A stretch of DNA of 64,000 bases. It comes from Terebella lapidaria (lineage: Eukaryota > Annelida > Polychaeta > Terebellida > Terebellidae). The DNA lies in contig OX424560.1 of NCBI GenBank assembly GCA_949152475.1, positions 124,001 through 188,000 of the forward strand, read 5' to 3'. Both the position numbers and the translations under genes were made by a program. The notes below the pieces were generated by a model. The model searched no databases and had not been told where the DNA came from. It saw nothing but the letters and a program-made list of their open reading frames with translations. Of this stretch, positions 44,201-52,926 are shown one piece after another; position 1 is the first letter of the stretch; each line of letters opens with the position of its first letter.

Positions 44201-46209
44201 TCGGGGACCTGAGGAGACAGTCCAAGAGGCCGTGTTACCTTTGACATGACAGAGGCGGGGACCTGAGGAGACAGTCCAGGAGGCCGTGTTACCTTTGACA
44301 GGACGGAGGCTCGGACCTGAGGAGACAGTCCAGGAGGCCGTGTTACCTTTGCCAGGACAGAGGTGGGGACTTGAGGAGACAGTCCAGAAGGCCGTGTTAC
44401 CTTGGACAGGACAGAGGCGAGGACCTGAGGTGACAGTCCAGGAGGCCGTTTTACCTTTGACAGGACAGAGGTGGGGACCTGAGGAGACAGTCCAGGAGGC
44501 CGTGTTACCTTCGACAGGACAAAGGTGGATAGCTGAGGAGACAGTCCAGGAGGCCGTGTTACCTTTGACAGGACAGAGGCGGGGACCTGAGGAGGCAGTC
44601 CAGGAGGCCGTGTTACCTTTGACAGGACAGAGGCGGGGACCTGAGGAGACAGTCCTGGAGGCCGTGTCACCTTTGACAGGACGGAGGTGGACAGCTGAGG
44701 AGACAGTCCAGGAGGCCGTGTTACCTTTGACAGGACGGAGGCGGGGACCTGAGGAGACAGTCCCGGAGGCCGTGTCACCTTTGACAGGATGGAGGCGGGG
44801 ACCTGAGGAGACAGTCCAGGAGGCTGCGTTACCTTTGACAGGACAGAGGCGGGGACCTGAGGAGACAGTCCTGGAGGCCGTGTCACCTTTGACAGTTCTG
44901 AGGCGGGGACCTGAGGAGACAGTCCAGGAGGCTGTGTTACCTTTGACAGGACAGATGCGGAGACCTGAGGAGACAGTCCAGGAGGCCGTGTTACCTTTGA
45001 CAGGACAGAGGTGGGTACCTGAGGAGACAGTCCAGCAGGCCGTGTTACCTTTGACAGGACAGAGGCGGGCACCTGAGGAGACAGTCCAGGAGGTCGTGTT
45101 ACCTTTGACAGGACAGAGGCGGGGACCTGAGGAGACAGTCCAGGAGGCCGTGTTACCTTTGACAGGACAGAGGCAGGGACCTGAGGAGACAGTCCAGGAG
45201 GACGTGTTACCTTTGACAGGACAGAGGCGGGGACCTGAGGAGACAGTCCTGGAGGCCGTGTCACCTTTGACAGGACGAAGGCGGGAACCTGAGGAGACAG
45301 TCCAGGAGGCCGTGTTACCTTTGACAGTTCTGAGGCGGGGACCTGAGGAGACAGTCCAAGAGGCCGTTTTACCTTTGACAGTTCTGAGGCGGGACCTGAG
45401 GAGACAGTCCAGGAGGCCGTGTTACCTTTGACAGGACAGAGGCGGGGACCTGAGGAGACAGTTCAGGAGGCCGTGTTACTTTTGACAGGACGGAGGCAGG
45501 GACCTGAGGAGACAGTCCAGGAGGCCGTGTTACCTTTGACAGGATGGAGGCAGGGACCTGAAGAGACAGTCCAGGAGGCCGTGTTACCTTTGACAGGACA
45601 GAGGCCGGGACCTGAGGAGACAGTCCAGGAGGCCGTGTTACCTTTGACAGGACAGAGGTGGAGAGCTGAGGAGACAGTCCTGGAGGCCGTTACCTTTGAC
45701 AGGACAAAGGCGGGGACCTGAGGGGAGTCCTGGAGGCCGTGTCACCTTTGACAGGACGGAGGCGGGGACCTGAGGAGACAGTCCAGGAGGCCGTGTTACC
45801 TTTGACAGTTCTGGGGCGTTGACCTGAGGAGACAGTCCTGGAGGCCGTGTTACCTTTGACAGGACAAAGGCGGGGACCTGAGGAGACAGTCCAGGAAGTC
45901 GTGTTACCTTTGACAGTTCTGAGGCGGGGACCTGAGGAGACAGTCCTGGAGGTCGTTTTACCTTTGACAGGACAGAGGCGGGGACCTGAGGAGGCAGTCC
46001 TGGAGGCCATGATACCTTTGACAGGACGGAGGCGGGGACCTGAGGAGACAGTCTTGGCATGATACCTTTGACAGGACGGAGGCGGGGACCTGAGGTATAT
46101 AAGCGTGTAGAGACAGCTCCTGTGGTCTGATGGCATGGTGCGGACTGTAAGAGTTTGTGGTCGGGAGGACGCAATTCACGTCGGCCGCGTTTGATTCCTC
46201 CTCAGACAT
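26419..46209 (-). CDS. ZCWPW1: ZCWPW1-like chromatin reader with CW zinc finger, PWWP and ARID domains
   Basis: Nuclear protein expected to read histone marks. Exons deduced on the minus strand: 46090-46209 (or extended to 46066), 40819-40982, 40641-40739, 40300-40507, 40031-40190, 39476-39946, 39229-39344, 38955-39110, 38496-38590, 38158-38327, 37955-38041, 27496-27600, 26419-27395. All have GT-AG borders and consistent phase; the CW exon to the stop is 936 codons including the stop. The first exon opens with ATG directly after a good acceptor (TTTCTTGCAG), so a noncoding or extra 5' exon probably lies upstream. The CW-PWWP pair, and a following segment resembling human ZCWPW1 ([20 protein letters not shown]), support the name; mammalian ZCWPW1 binds H3K4me3/H3K36me3 in meiosis. 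The 3' half, including ARID, is not in the vertebrate protein. The first exon's membership is less certain than the rest. Confidence 0.85.
27679..28152. mobile_element. 134-bp-repeat element A, left part (interrupted)
   Basis: Starts with the palindromic TTAGCCTAAGGGCTAA and the terminal motif AGGTTACCGGAC (27698-27709), then three to four 134-bp units (TGACCTTGAAAATGAGGTCA, GGTCGAATTCAAGGTCA, ATATATCATTT, GATTCCTAAGCTG). It stops in mid-unit at TGACCTTGAA, where the (GAAT)n tail of a LINE begins. The missing continuation is at 36771-37852. Confidence 0.85.
28465..28846. repeat. Array of about 16 hairpins with constant TTCCCT loop
   Basis: Eleven forward units of about 21 bp (28465-28700) and five in reverse (about 28735-28846). 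Each has a six-base core TTCCCT flanked by complementary stems of two main kinds: ATTGCG/CGCAAT and GATCGCG/CGCGATC. Most pairs match perfectly within a unit while differing between units; a few units (for example CGCATTCC) have mismatched right stems. A further copy lies at 30076-30093 in the right arm. Confidence 0.92.
28847..30070 (-). mobile_element. LINE 3: 5'-truncated Rex1-like non-LTR retrotransposon fragment
   Basis: Minus-strand fragment of reverse transcriptase after the catalytic motif: [60 protein letters not shown], ending SVCRR at 29404. The [12 protein letters not shown] pattern is typical of Rex1/Babar-like LINEs. The 3' end is AATAAAGTATCTATCTATCT at 28847-28866, the tetranucleotide tail common in that group. 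It is inserted in the foldback element. Confidence 0.8.
29006..29345. repeat. (AAT)n / (ATT)n microsatellite tract
   Basis: Long runs of AAT and ATT, including an AAT run that turns into ATT and so forms a perfect-hairpin-prone palindrome near 29030-29060, within the LINE 3 3' UTR. Reading frames across it are compositional. Confidence 0.95.
30202..30526. mobile_element. Small AGGTTACC-type element inside LINE 2
   Basis: Begins AGCTCAAGGGCTATGAAAGG then TTACCAG (30202-30228) and ends TTCCGGTAACAC (30515-30526). These are diverged versions of the ends of the 134-bp-repeat elements, but with no 134-bp units inside. It may be a deletion derivative of the same family. Confidence 0.6.
31391..34969 (-). 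CDS. LINE 1 ORF2: endonuclease and reverse transcriptase (1192 aa)
   Basis: Nicks target DNA and copies the element RNA at the nick. The N-terminal APE-like endonuclease (about residues 10-290) shows [31 protein letters not shown] and DHSLVTLKF. The reverse transcriptase (about 590-850) shows [50 protein letters not shown] and the catalytic [13 protein letters not shown]-terminal Cys/His motif ([20 protein letters not shown]) follows. I see no RNase H. No stop or frameshift interrupts the 1192 codons. Clade is uncertain: the layout fits CR1/Nimb/jockey-like LINEs. The ATG at 34969 follows the ORF1 stop by 15 bp, which supports the start. Confidence 0.93.
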   Translation of the reverse strand: MESLNDILNIQELSVSCLNVNGWTGNNSALRQEILSTQKSDIIGVCETHVMNDDVINMPNYSWYGHNRTEKHKNAPKGSGGVGIFVKNSVYRWFSVVIVDKTVDGILGMSFFCKYSEYKVTVFVCYLSPSMSVWGRDPDGYFQHLTSCVYEMHDVDQLIICGDFNARVGMVEDVIPDIDNIENRKVIEHTKGGHCDAFIEFLKDSKLCIVNGRITPENDNFTCVSSKGKSVVDYVIVPHDHLPNCVHFSVNLMSDLIKNNNLFSMLSPYCKQPDHSLVTLKFRRSHILGTNHEQCDAVKGMEYVNNVNNSFDLKCIPDNFMNTPEWTHKLQTVYENIQYCEHTAEGINKVYTDICELVHDEMNGKLKVTKYNRGNTPMGSHKNSKPYWCEELQELWSKMHRSERAFLKCKQNRELKTCLRREFLNTRRTFDKTLRKKEREYNMEQIENIDDICNYNPKEFWQHIKKLGPISRRLIPTNVKKDEVIYKDRSEVLNVWKTEFEHLYNCQPVYDYNDEFYEEVQLAMQMMERELFHPNMLNTEINKPISFDEIEKVIDQLKYRKSSGIDKIPNEILKYFDMKLLMWYFISICFESQILPTLWSYSFIVPIPKSSTKDPLIPLNYRGISIQSCVAKVFSSVLNNRIYDYCDTLGIMADEQNGFRKSRSCQDHIFVLSNVIRSRKYNNQSTFVAFIDLEKAFDRVDRDLLLYRLLLCNIDGNVYNCLKDMYKNTFSCLKVNNDYTDWFQVLNGVKQGDNLSPTLFALFINNLAITVKALNLGIPIGNDRISILLYADDMALLAENENDLQILLNNLYEWTRKWRITVNVSKTNIVHFRKNRKTRSKFVFQYNNSVVETVKSYKYLGVIFDEFLNYKECAKVLSDSGSRALGNVITKFKSLKNCGYYTFTKLFETSVEPVLNYGSEVWGFGDYLKSDIIVHRAMRYFLGLHRFAPIPALYGDMGWIYIKFKRYISMLRFWNRLIKMDMTRLTKIVFQYMYCKQIGNWCEDIQQISAILGMTNVYKRRQLFNIDSVKNKLMHIMAQEWKVSVAAKPKLRLYCKLKPEFGVEVYVTRCIPKYKRSLYAQLRCGILGLHIETGRYCNVRDTDTGKLRTLHIDERICKLCSKKSVEDELHFIFDCEVYSKFRDSIFEGNEPTYTNILDPVTKLKYLMEYKCTELIHFIVQAWFERKNLLYVS
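34985..35953 (-). pseudogene. LINE 1 ORF1, 5'-truncated
   Basis: About 322 codons remain, starting in mid-protein and ending at the stop at 34985. The folded part ([59 protein letters not shown]) resembles nucleic-acid-binding ORF1 proteins. It is followed by a Pro/Gln/Ser-rich tail with two similar segments ([16 protein letters not shown] and [17 protein letters not shown]). A poly-Pro stretch comes from a G run at about 35411-35427. The frame is accidentally continuous with the LINE 2 fragment upstream (to 36253), so an apparent 422-aa protein there is a fusion artefact of the insertion. Confidence 0.85.
36771..37852. mobile_element. 134-bp-repeat element A, right part
   Basis: Resumes in mid-unit (AAATGGGGTCAAAGGTCAAA) and carries about five 134-bp units. 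It then has the family-specific right end: CATGGGAAAGTCCCATTTGG, AAAATGGCCGCC stretches, a GACGACGACG simple repeat, CCATGCCAATAGG, ACCATAGGTCCGGTAACCT. The closing GTCCGGTAACCT (37841-37852) is the inverse of the opening AGGTTACCGGAC. Confidence 0.88.
38158..39110 (-). other. ARID DNA-binding domain exons
   Basis: Three exons (38955-39110, 38496-38590, 38158-38327) give an ARID fold: [90 protein letters not shown]. The spacing of the P-W, V-LYQ-H-V, GG and YLLPYD landmarks is that of ARID proteins such as KDM5 and ARID4. After the domain the exon turns Lys-rich ([20 protein letters not shown]), a likely nuclear-localisation stretch. The donor of 38158-38327 is GTACTA. Confidence 0.88.
38855..38970 (-). 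repeat. 44-bp tandem triplication of an exon end and its splice donor
   Basis: TGTGACACTTAC occurs at 38855, 38899 and 38943, exactly 44 bp apart, each followed by TGTAGCCGCCGC or a near match. On the minus strand each copy reads GCGGCGGCTACACC...GTAAGTG, i.e. the last codons of ARID exon 38955-39110 with a good donor. The copy nearest the exon is the one used in my gene model. Confidence 0.9.
40300..40982 (-). other. CW zinc finger and PWWP exons
   Basis: Exon 40819-40982 encodes the CW module: the Trp and four Cys pattern is visible in [19 protein letters not shown], then SWFCHMNTD and [10 protein letters not shown]. The next exons (40641-40739, 40300-40507) encode [24 protein letters not shown], then [21 protein letters not shown]. 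The signature tetrad is degenerate (CKWP instead of PWWP), but the LVWAK lead-in and the beta-barrel pattern are intact. In the family CW reads methylated H3K4 and PWWP reads methylated H3K36. The donor of the CW exon (AA|GTTGGT) is weak and was chosen because it alone keeps phase. Confidence 0.9.
40983..41767. other. Intron sequence between the CW exon and the 54-bp array
   Basis: AT-rich unique sequence with no coding signal that I can support. Confidence 0.5.
41768..46105 (-). repeat. 54-bp minisatellite array in the chromatin-reader gene, about 80 units
   Basis: Head-to-tail 54-bp unit; on the minus strand it reads GGTCCCCGCCTCTGTCCTGT, CAAAGGTAACACGGCC, TCCTGGACTGTCTCCTCA. Because 54 is a multiple of 3, both strands have long frames: minus units of 18 residues ([18 protein letters not shown], 779 codons open at 42925-45264) and plus units ([18 protein letters not shown], up to 409 codons). 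Each minus unit has a donor-like AAAG|GTAACA and, after a pyrimidine-rich stretch, an acceptor-like CTCCTCAG|GTCCCC. The array starts exactly at the end of exon 46090-46209, whose last bases CCTCAG|GTCCCC are the first unit. Units next to the exon are shortened and out of frame. Confidence 0.95.
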
Positions 46210-46409
46210 CTGCAAGAAATGTAACAAATCATTACCTTATATGATTACCGTAAGTGTTTATAATGTCTACGTGGGGTGAAAAGTAGCGAGCAAATAATTG
46301 CATACAATCTGAAGTTTCAAATTTCAACCTAGGTCATACTATGATAAAACTAAATTTGAGATTGTTGATGCAATCATTGATCAGTGATTATCAAAAACAT
46401 CATGATTTA

Positions 46410-47308
46410 AAGTACTAGTATAGTGAAAATATGATGTGAATTTATATGAAAGATCTCATTGATCTGAGCAAAATGGTTTTTACGGCATGTAAATATCACA
46501 ATCCGTTCAAAAGTTATAGCACTTTAAAGACTGAAATCGGCAATTTCGCTTTTTCAAAACAATTTAGCTAATTAGTATGCAAATGAGATATTCATGACGT
46601 CATCGGGGGAAGTTATTTTAATTAGGTACTTTGATTTGTATTTTTCATTCATTTAATGTTATGATTATTCATCAAAACTTATTATATACAGATTTTAATA
46701 TGAATAATCAGTGTTTTCACTTTTTCTGTTGTTGTCAGGGTAACCAGTGACCTGGTATGGCCCATAGCAACCATGGTTGCTATGGCCAGAAACACACTTG
46801 GAACAGAGTATGCACAAATAAAAATGGTGCCAACTTGAGATCTATAATAATTTATTTCATAAATAATCAACAGAAAGTCTGTGGATAGACTGATTTGGCA
46901 GTTAATGGCCATGGCAACCATATGTAACTACGTCTATAGGGAACGACTGGTAACCATAGCAACAGTACAGTTTGTCCGGATATTGACTATGTATGGTACA
47001 TAATAATATGCACTAGTCAGATCGTCAGAACCTTCAATAAGAATCATTATATCATGGCTTGAAATATCCTAATTAAAATTTGTTCCCCTCGTGACGTCAT
47101 GAATTCTCATTAGCATTTAATTTGCATATTAATGAGTTGCTAGAACTTTTCAAGTGGCTTCTGTAATGTAGTGCCGGAATGGCAGTTTCAAATGGCTGTA
47201 ACTTTTGAACGGATAGAGATATTGATATACCGTAAAGACCATTTTGCTCAGATCAATGAGATCTTTCATAAAACGAAACATCATATTTTCACTTTACTAG
47301 TACTTTAA
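46410..47308. mobile_element. Foldback/MITE-like element with about 95-bp inverted ends
   Basis: Left end AGTACTAGTATAGTGAAAAT, then GATCTCATTGATCTGAGCAA, ACGGCATGTAAATATCACAA, TCCGTTCAAAAGTTA (46410-46515). The right end (about 47200-47308) is the inverted, slightly diverged copy. No coding capacity. The interior carries CATAGCAACC/GGTTGCTATG palindromes and RFX-type motifs. Confidence 0.85.
46762..46785. promoter_or_regulatory. Perfect 24-bp palindrome built of RFX-like half-sites
   Basis: CCATAGCAACCA followed by its exact reverse complement TGGTTGCTATGG. Half-sites resemble the RAGCAAC/GTTGCY arms of X-box (RFX) sites. A full X-box-like motif GTAACCATAGCAAC lies nearby at 46950-46963. 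Function is not shown; the sequence is inside a repeat. Confidence 0.6.
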
Positions 47309-47580
47309 TGCTAATTTGCAGAAGAATGTTGGTTTCTCCCCCACCTTCTCCCCCCCCCCCCCCCCTAATTAGGGCACACAAGCCACTCCCTATGTACCAA
47401 ATATTATTTGTGCTATAATTTGCATAATTTTGTAAATAAAAGCACAATTTTATACACACGTAATATAACAACATATGAATTTCACATTCGGTCTACATTA
47501 TGTTTTATGTGTGATATACATGATACATGAACATGTTAATAAATTCTGAGACTATGTTAGGTTATATCAATCCCAAAAGG
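47309..47580. other. AT-rich spacer with poly-C run
   Basis: Contains a C homopolymer at about 47349-47366 and otherwise AT-rich sequence. No gene or repeat end recognised. Confidence 0.5.
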
Positions 47581-47624
47581 CAAAAATGTTTTTTACGGCA
47601 TGTAAATATCACAATCCGTTTAAA

Positions 47625-50270
47625 AGTTGCAACATTTTAAAGACTGAAATCGGAAAATGTTCTTTTTCAACATAATTTGGCTAATTAGTATGTAAATGAG
47701 ATATTCATGATGTCATCGGAGGAAGCTGTTTTAATTATGTACTTTGATATGTATTATTCATTTATTTAATATTATGATTATTCATCATGACCTGGTATGA
47801 TGGCTCATGGCAACACGGTTGAGAGGGCCAGAAACTCACTTAGAACAGGGTATACACAAATAAAACGATGCAGGCTCGATATACTATCAATATGATTCAT
47901 AAATCATCGACAGAAAGTCTGCAGAAAGCGGCCATGGCAACCATGGGTAACTACGGCTCAAAAGAAGAACTGGTAACCATAGCAACAGTACAGATTTTGT
48001 GGATATCGACTATTTGTGGTACATAATACTATGCACTAGTCAGATCAAGAACATTCAATGAGAGTCATTATTTCATAGCTTACAAGATCCTAATCAAAAG
48101 TTGTTCCCCTCATGGCGTCATGAATTCTCATTTTATCTAATTTGCATAATAATGAGTTGCTAAAGCTCTTCAAGGGGCTTTTGTAATGTAGTGCCAAAAT
48201 ATCAGTTTCAAATGGCTGCAACTTTTGAATGGCTGGTGATATTGACATACTAAGTACCGTAAAGACCATATTGTTCAGCTTATAATTGAGATCTATCATA
48301 TAAGTTCACATTTGCGTTTCACTATAGTCGGCATCATTGGTCTGTCAGCGGTAGTTTTTCGCGATTATTCCGTCAATAATTAATATATTCCGATGAAACT
48401 TCGACAGCAGTGTTATTTTACATTCGCCTAACAGGGTATGCATTTTCCGAGAGACTGGTGTGTAAACCAAAAAGTTACAAGATATATGGCCTATAAGTCT
48501 CGTTACCCATGTGTCGTAAAATGAGTGGTGACAAACGTTGCCACGAGGTAACTTTTGTTGATTTCTATCGATTCCAGAAGCGCCATATAACATTAATATT
48601 ATGAATATTGTTACAAATAATTATTTTATTTACTATACCTGCTCCAAACTAAAGCATGCAACTATTCATAATAATGACGGGATATTTTTTCATAGTAAAT
48701 TTGCACCCGATCTATGTTGTGTTTCACAGCATATTTTTGGCCCGCATATTCCAATATAACAAGATTGCTTGGCCCGCATATTCCAACATAACAAGATTGC
48801 TTTAGTGATGTTACAACAGACACTGTCATCCCTTTTAATTGGAATAAAATGCTAAAGAAAATTCCAAATTTAGTTCGTCAGTGATCACAGGAAGGGGTCA
48901 GGACCAATGTAGGAACATGTGACAATTTCCGGATAATTAACGTGAAAGGTGCAGGAGTTCAAATATATAGAATTTTACATTATGTTGCAACATATGTTGC
49001 AATTTTACATTATGTTGCAACATTTTAAAGACTGAAATCGGAAAATGTTCTTTTTCAACATAATTTAGCTAATTAGTATGTAAATGAGATATTCATGATG
49101 TCATCGGTGGAAGCTGTATGAATTATGTACTTTGATATGTATTATTCATTTATTTAATATTATGATTATTCATCATGACCTGGTATGATGGCTCATGGTA
49201 ACACGGTTGAGAGGGCCAGAAACTCACTTAGAACAGGGTATACACAAATAAAACGATGCAGGCTCGATATACTATCAATATGATTCATAAATCATCGACA
49301 GAAAGTCTGCAGAAAGCGGCCATGGCAACCATGGGTAACTACGGCTCAAAAGAAGGACTGGTAACCATAGCAACAGTACAGATTTTGTGGATATCGACTA
49401 TTTGTGGTACATAATACTATGCACTAGTCAGATCATAAGAACATTCAATATGAGCCATTATTTCATAGCTTACAAGATCCTAATTAAAAGTTGTTCCCCT
49501 CATGGCGTCATGAATTCTCATTTTATCTAATTTGCATAATAATGAGATGCTAAAGCTCTTCAAGGGGCTTTTGTAATGTAGTGCCAAAATATCAGTTTCA
49601 AATGGCTGCAACTTTTGAATGGCTGGTGATATTGACATACTAAGTACCGTAAAGACCATATTGTTCAGCTTATAATTGAGATCTATCATATAAGTTCACA
49701 TTTGCGTTTCACTATAGTCGGCATCATTGGTCTGTCAGCGGTAGTTTTTCGCGATTATTCCATCAATAATTAATATACTCCGATGAAATTTCGACAGCAG
49801 TGTTATTTTACATTCGCCTAACAGGGTATGCATTTTCCGAGAGATTGGTGTGTAAACCAAAAAATTACAAGATATATGGCCTATAAGTCTCGTTACACAT
49901 GTGTCGTGAAATGAGTGGTGACAAACGTTGCCACGAGGTAATTTTTGTTGATTTTTATCGATTCCAGAAGCGCCATATAACATTTTTTTATAGTCAATTT
50001 GCACCCGATCTATGTTGTGTTTCACAGCATATTTTTGGCCCGCATATTCCAATATAACAAGATTGCTTGGCCCGCATATTCCAATATAACAAGATTGCTT
50101 TAGTGATGTTACAACAGACACTGTCATCCCTTTTAATTGGAATAAAATGCTAAAGAAAATTCCAAATTTACTTCGTCAGTGATCACAGGAAGGGGTCAGG
50201 ACCAATGTAGGAACATGTGACAATTTCCCGATAATTTCCGTGCAAGGTGCTGGAGTTCAAATATAGAATT
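47625..50270. repeat. 1.39-kb tandem duplication of a foldback-element-bearing segment
   Basis: Copies at about 47625-48990 and 49011-50270 are nearly identical at an offset of about 1390 bp. For example TGCAACATTTTAAAGACTGA recurs, and the X-box-like GTAACCATAGCAAC is at 47973 and 49361. The first copy has about 100 bp (about 48595-48690) absent from the second. Each contains a diverged copy of the element at 46410-47308. Within each copy the motif TTGGCCCGCATATTCCAA is itself duplicated in tandem. Confidence 0.9.
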
Positions 50271-50279
50271 TTACGGATT

Positions 50280-51300
50280 GGGCCAAAAATATGGCGAAAA
50301 CATCAGATGTCACCAGAAAGGTGGATTGGATGCAATGCAAAGAAGTTGGAATGGGGTCCAAATCACTTATTTATATTATGATTCCTTCATTGGTACTATT
50401 TATAATATTGTTTGGAAACATCTGTCAGTGATCCTAATAACAGTTGGTGTCTCCGCACTGATGATATTTGATAGGCGAACTTGGTCGATATCCTTTGAGC
50501 ACTAAAGTTATTTCATTAAGCATCAAATATTGGCATAATTTGTATTGTCTGTCACCAAACACCCTCCTAAAATCAGCACTAACAGAGGACATGAACAGGG
50601 AATCTCTATGGCTACAAGGTATCGAATATATTCTCAAATCGAATGGGTTGGGTTATATATGGAAATATATCTTGCATTTCTAGTATTCAAATTGAAACAA
50701 AGATTATCTGACCAATATGTTCAAACGTGGTTTCCTAATGCTCCGTTTTTACGTAAATTTGACCCTACTACTTCAACATATACATGAAGTGAATACCTGT
50801 CCCTAATACACTCGCCGAATATACGAACAATATTTACAAATATCTATTATGTAAGGATAATCGAGCTGATACTCTGAAACATTCCATTATGAAATGCTCA
50901 AAAACAAAAGGAATTAGAGATAAATTTGTTGATGAGTACAAGTTATTGGTGCGAAATTACAAATATTGATCAGATAAGAGATAATTATATCGATCTTGAA
51001 TATTCAGTGTGATCTTGTGAGAGATAAGAAAAATACTAAACATTCCATACAACTTATTTCCAAGCTAGAAAATCTACCAGAAAAAATATGTAACTAAACT
51101 AAATGTTCCAACTTGTCTAAAATACGAGAAGACTAATATATGTAAACATGCTGAACTGTGTGTGTTATACTGCATGTTGTATGTATTGTATCTTCTATGT
51201 ATCGTCATTGTATCATGTAATATGTTGTATACTTTATCGTCTTACGGTTAGCTTGTGCCTTGTACAAGTACGCCAAAAAATATAAATGGTAAATGGATGA
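50280..51300 (+). pseudogene. Decayed 3' end of a LINE ORF2 (plus strand)
   Basis: Broken frames read GELGRYPLSTKVISLSIKYW, LWLQGIEYILKSNGLGYIW, QRLSDQYVQTWF and then a Cys/His motif (CKDNRADTLKHSIMKCSKT). Together these look like the region after reverse transcriptase in Nimb/CR1-like LINEs. Several stops and frameshifts separate them. The 3' end is about 51290, near AAAAAATATAAATGGTAAAT. The catalytic core is not present. Confidence 0.6.
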
Positions 51301-51410
51301 TATGATTTGATGATGAAAGTCACAGAAAAGGGTTGAAGGATACAAGTCATTCCTTATTTGTTTTTTATATTATGAAATATGGTAATAATTCATAGCATCT
51401 GTTTGTTTTT

Positions 51411-52926
51411 TTCAATGGACCTTTTCATAGACTTTCCCGCCAAAATTTCGCGAATGCTGTCACGGTCGTAAACAAAATCTTTGTAGCGGAAATGAAGCCG
51501 ATTTTCACATCAAAATGTGCAAAATATGAAGTATTTTCATAAGTGCAGTTTTGGCCATTTGTGCCATCATATTGGCCATTTGTGCTTATTTTATCAATCT
51601 GAATCGAAAATAGTACGCATTTCGTGAGGCGGGTTTAAAACGGTCGTTTGACATAATGCTAAAACCACGTGCGGCTGGCGCGTGCAATCTTAAGAATAAA
51701 CTGGTCAACAGGCTATCCTCCGTGGTACCCAATTACCGTAATGCAGCATCACGTACGGTAATAGTCAACACGATATATGTTTGCAAGTTTTATATCGTAA
51801 ATTAAGAAGTCAGCTAGTTCTTCACGTTAAAAATGTACAATATTCCACATGGCGTGAGAGAGCGCATGAGAAGAGATAATTCTGGCAATGATCGAAGTTT
51901 GGGTTGTACCACAGATTCATTCACGCTATCATTACATAGATCATTATCGTACATAAAATTACCTACTTTAACATAGATAGGCTTTTCGAAGATATTATAC
52001 TTAAAGACCTAGTAGCATGCCGATAAAAGTGCTTTTCATTTAGTTCATTATGAATAGTTATCTGTAAATTCGAACGAATTTCACAAATACAATCAATGGG
52101 TTACGAGATATTGAATCAAATAGGCACTCCTTCCGTAAATTGCCGAAGATTTTGATCACGATTTTAGTATGGGTCACGTGGTTTGTGACGTCATTTGGAC
52201 AGTACTGAAAGTACATGTAGCCAGCAAGATAAAATGCATGTCGCATATTCATTCTCGTTGTGTATGTTTGACAATATAATGGTACCTTGCTACTATGACT
52301 TTAATGAATCAAGTGAATACAAAATGAAATGAAATTATTCACAAATAAATATTATAGTCTCTTTCTTTATATTTTGCGAATTTGCTAGACAAAATAACTA
52401 AAATTATGGCAATAGTGTACATAGTTTTTCTGCGATGTTTTCACGTCATTACTAGTACACGAAAATTAGAAGAACAAATAGGCTAGTATCAGGAAAAAAT
52501 GTTAAATCTGCTGTGTAACGATGATTTGTAGCCTATTTTCCACACGTGAATGAACGAGAAGGCTTATTCGAGGTTACGGAGCATTGTATATTTGTATTGA
52601 ATGTTTTAAATTCAGTATCATCAAAATTTTGATACGCAATAGGTGCATTTGATTAACAAATTTTCATGCCCAAACATCTAAGGCGCTTTTTTGAATTATG
52701 TAATATATCCACTTGCTAGTATAATGCACGCCTATATTCTTTACGGTGGTAGGGGTTCAAAGGGTGGTCAGAAGCCACGGAGTTTCACGAACGTGGTTTT
52801 ACGATGCCATAACACGCACGTGCGAGCGAGCAGCCTTTAGTGGTTAGTTTGAATTGACGGAATAACCCGACGATTGCCGAATATTCATTGTATCCGAGAG
52901 GCCTCTGTGAAAAGGTCCATTGCAAG
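51411..52926. mobile_element. Probable TIR element containing copy 2 of the dispersed repeat
   Basis: CAATGGACCTTTTCATAGA near 51413 and its inverted near-copy (TGTGAAAAGGTCCATTG) near 52906 suggest terminal inverted repeats. A second inner pair contains TAAAACCACGT (51660 area) and its inverse (about 52788). The interior 51972-52312 is the inverted copy of 24826-25605. No transposase frame found. Confidence 0.55.

Noticed and set aside
41873..45721. Plus-strand frames of up to 409 codons across the 54-bp array
   Set aside because: The unit is 54 bp, so any stop-free frame extends indefinitely. The array lies in an intron of a minus-strand gene, and no plus-strand exon borders are seen.
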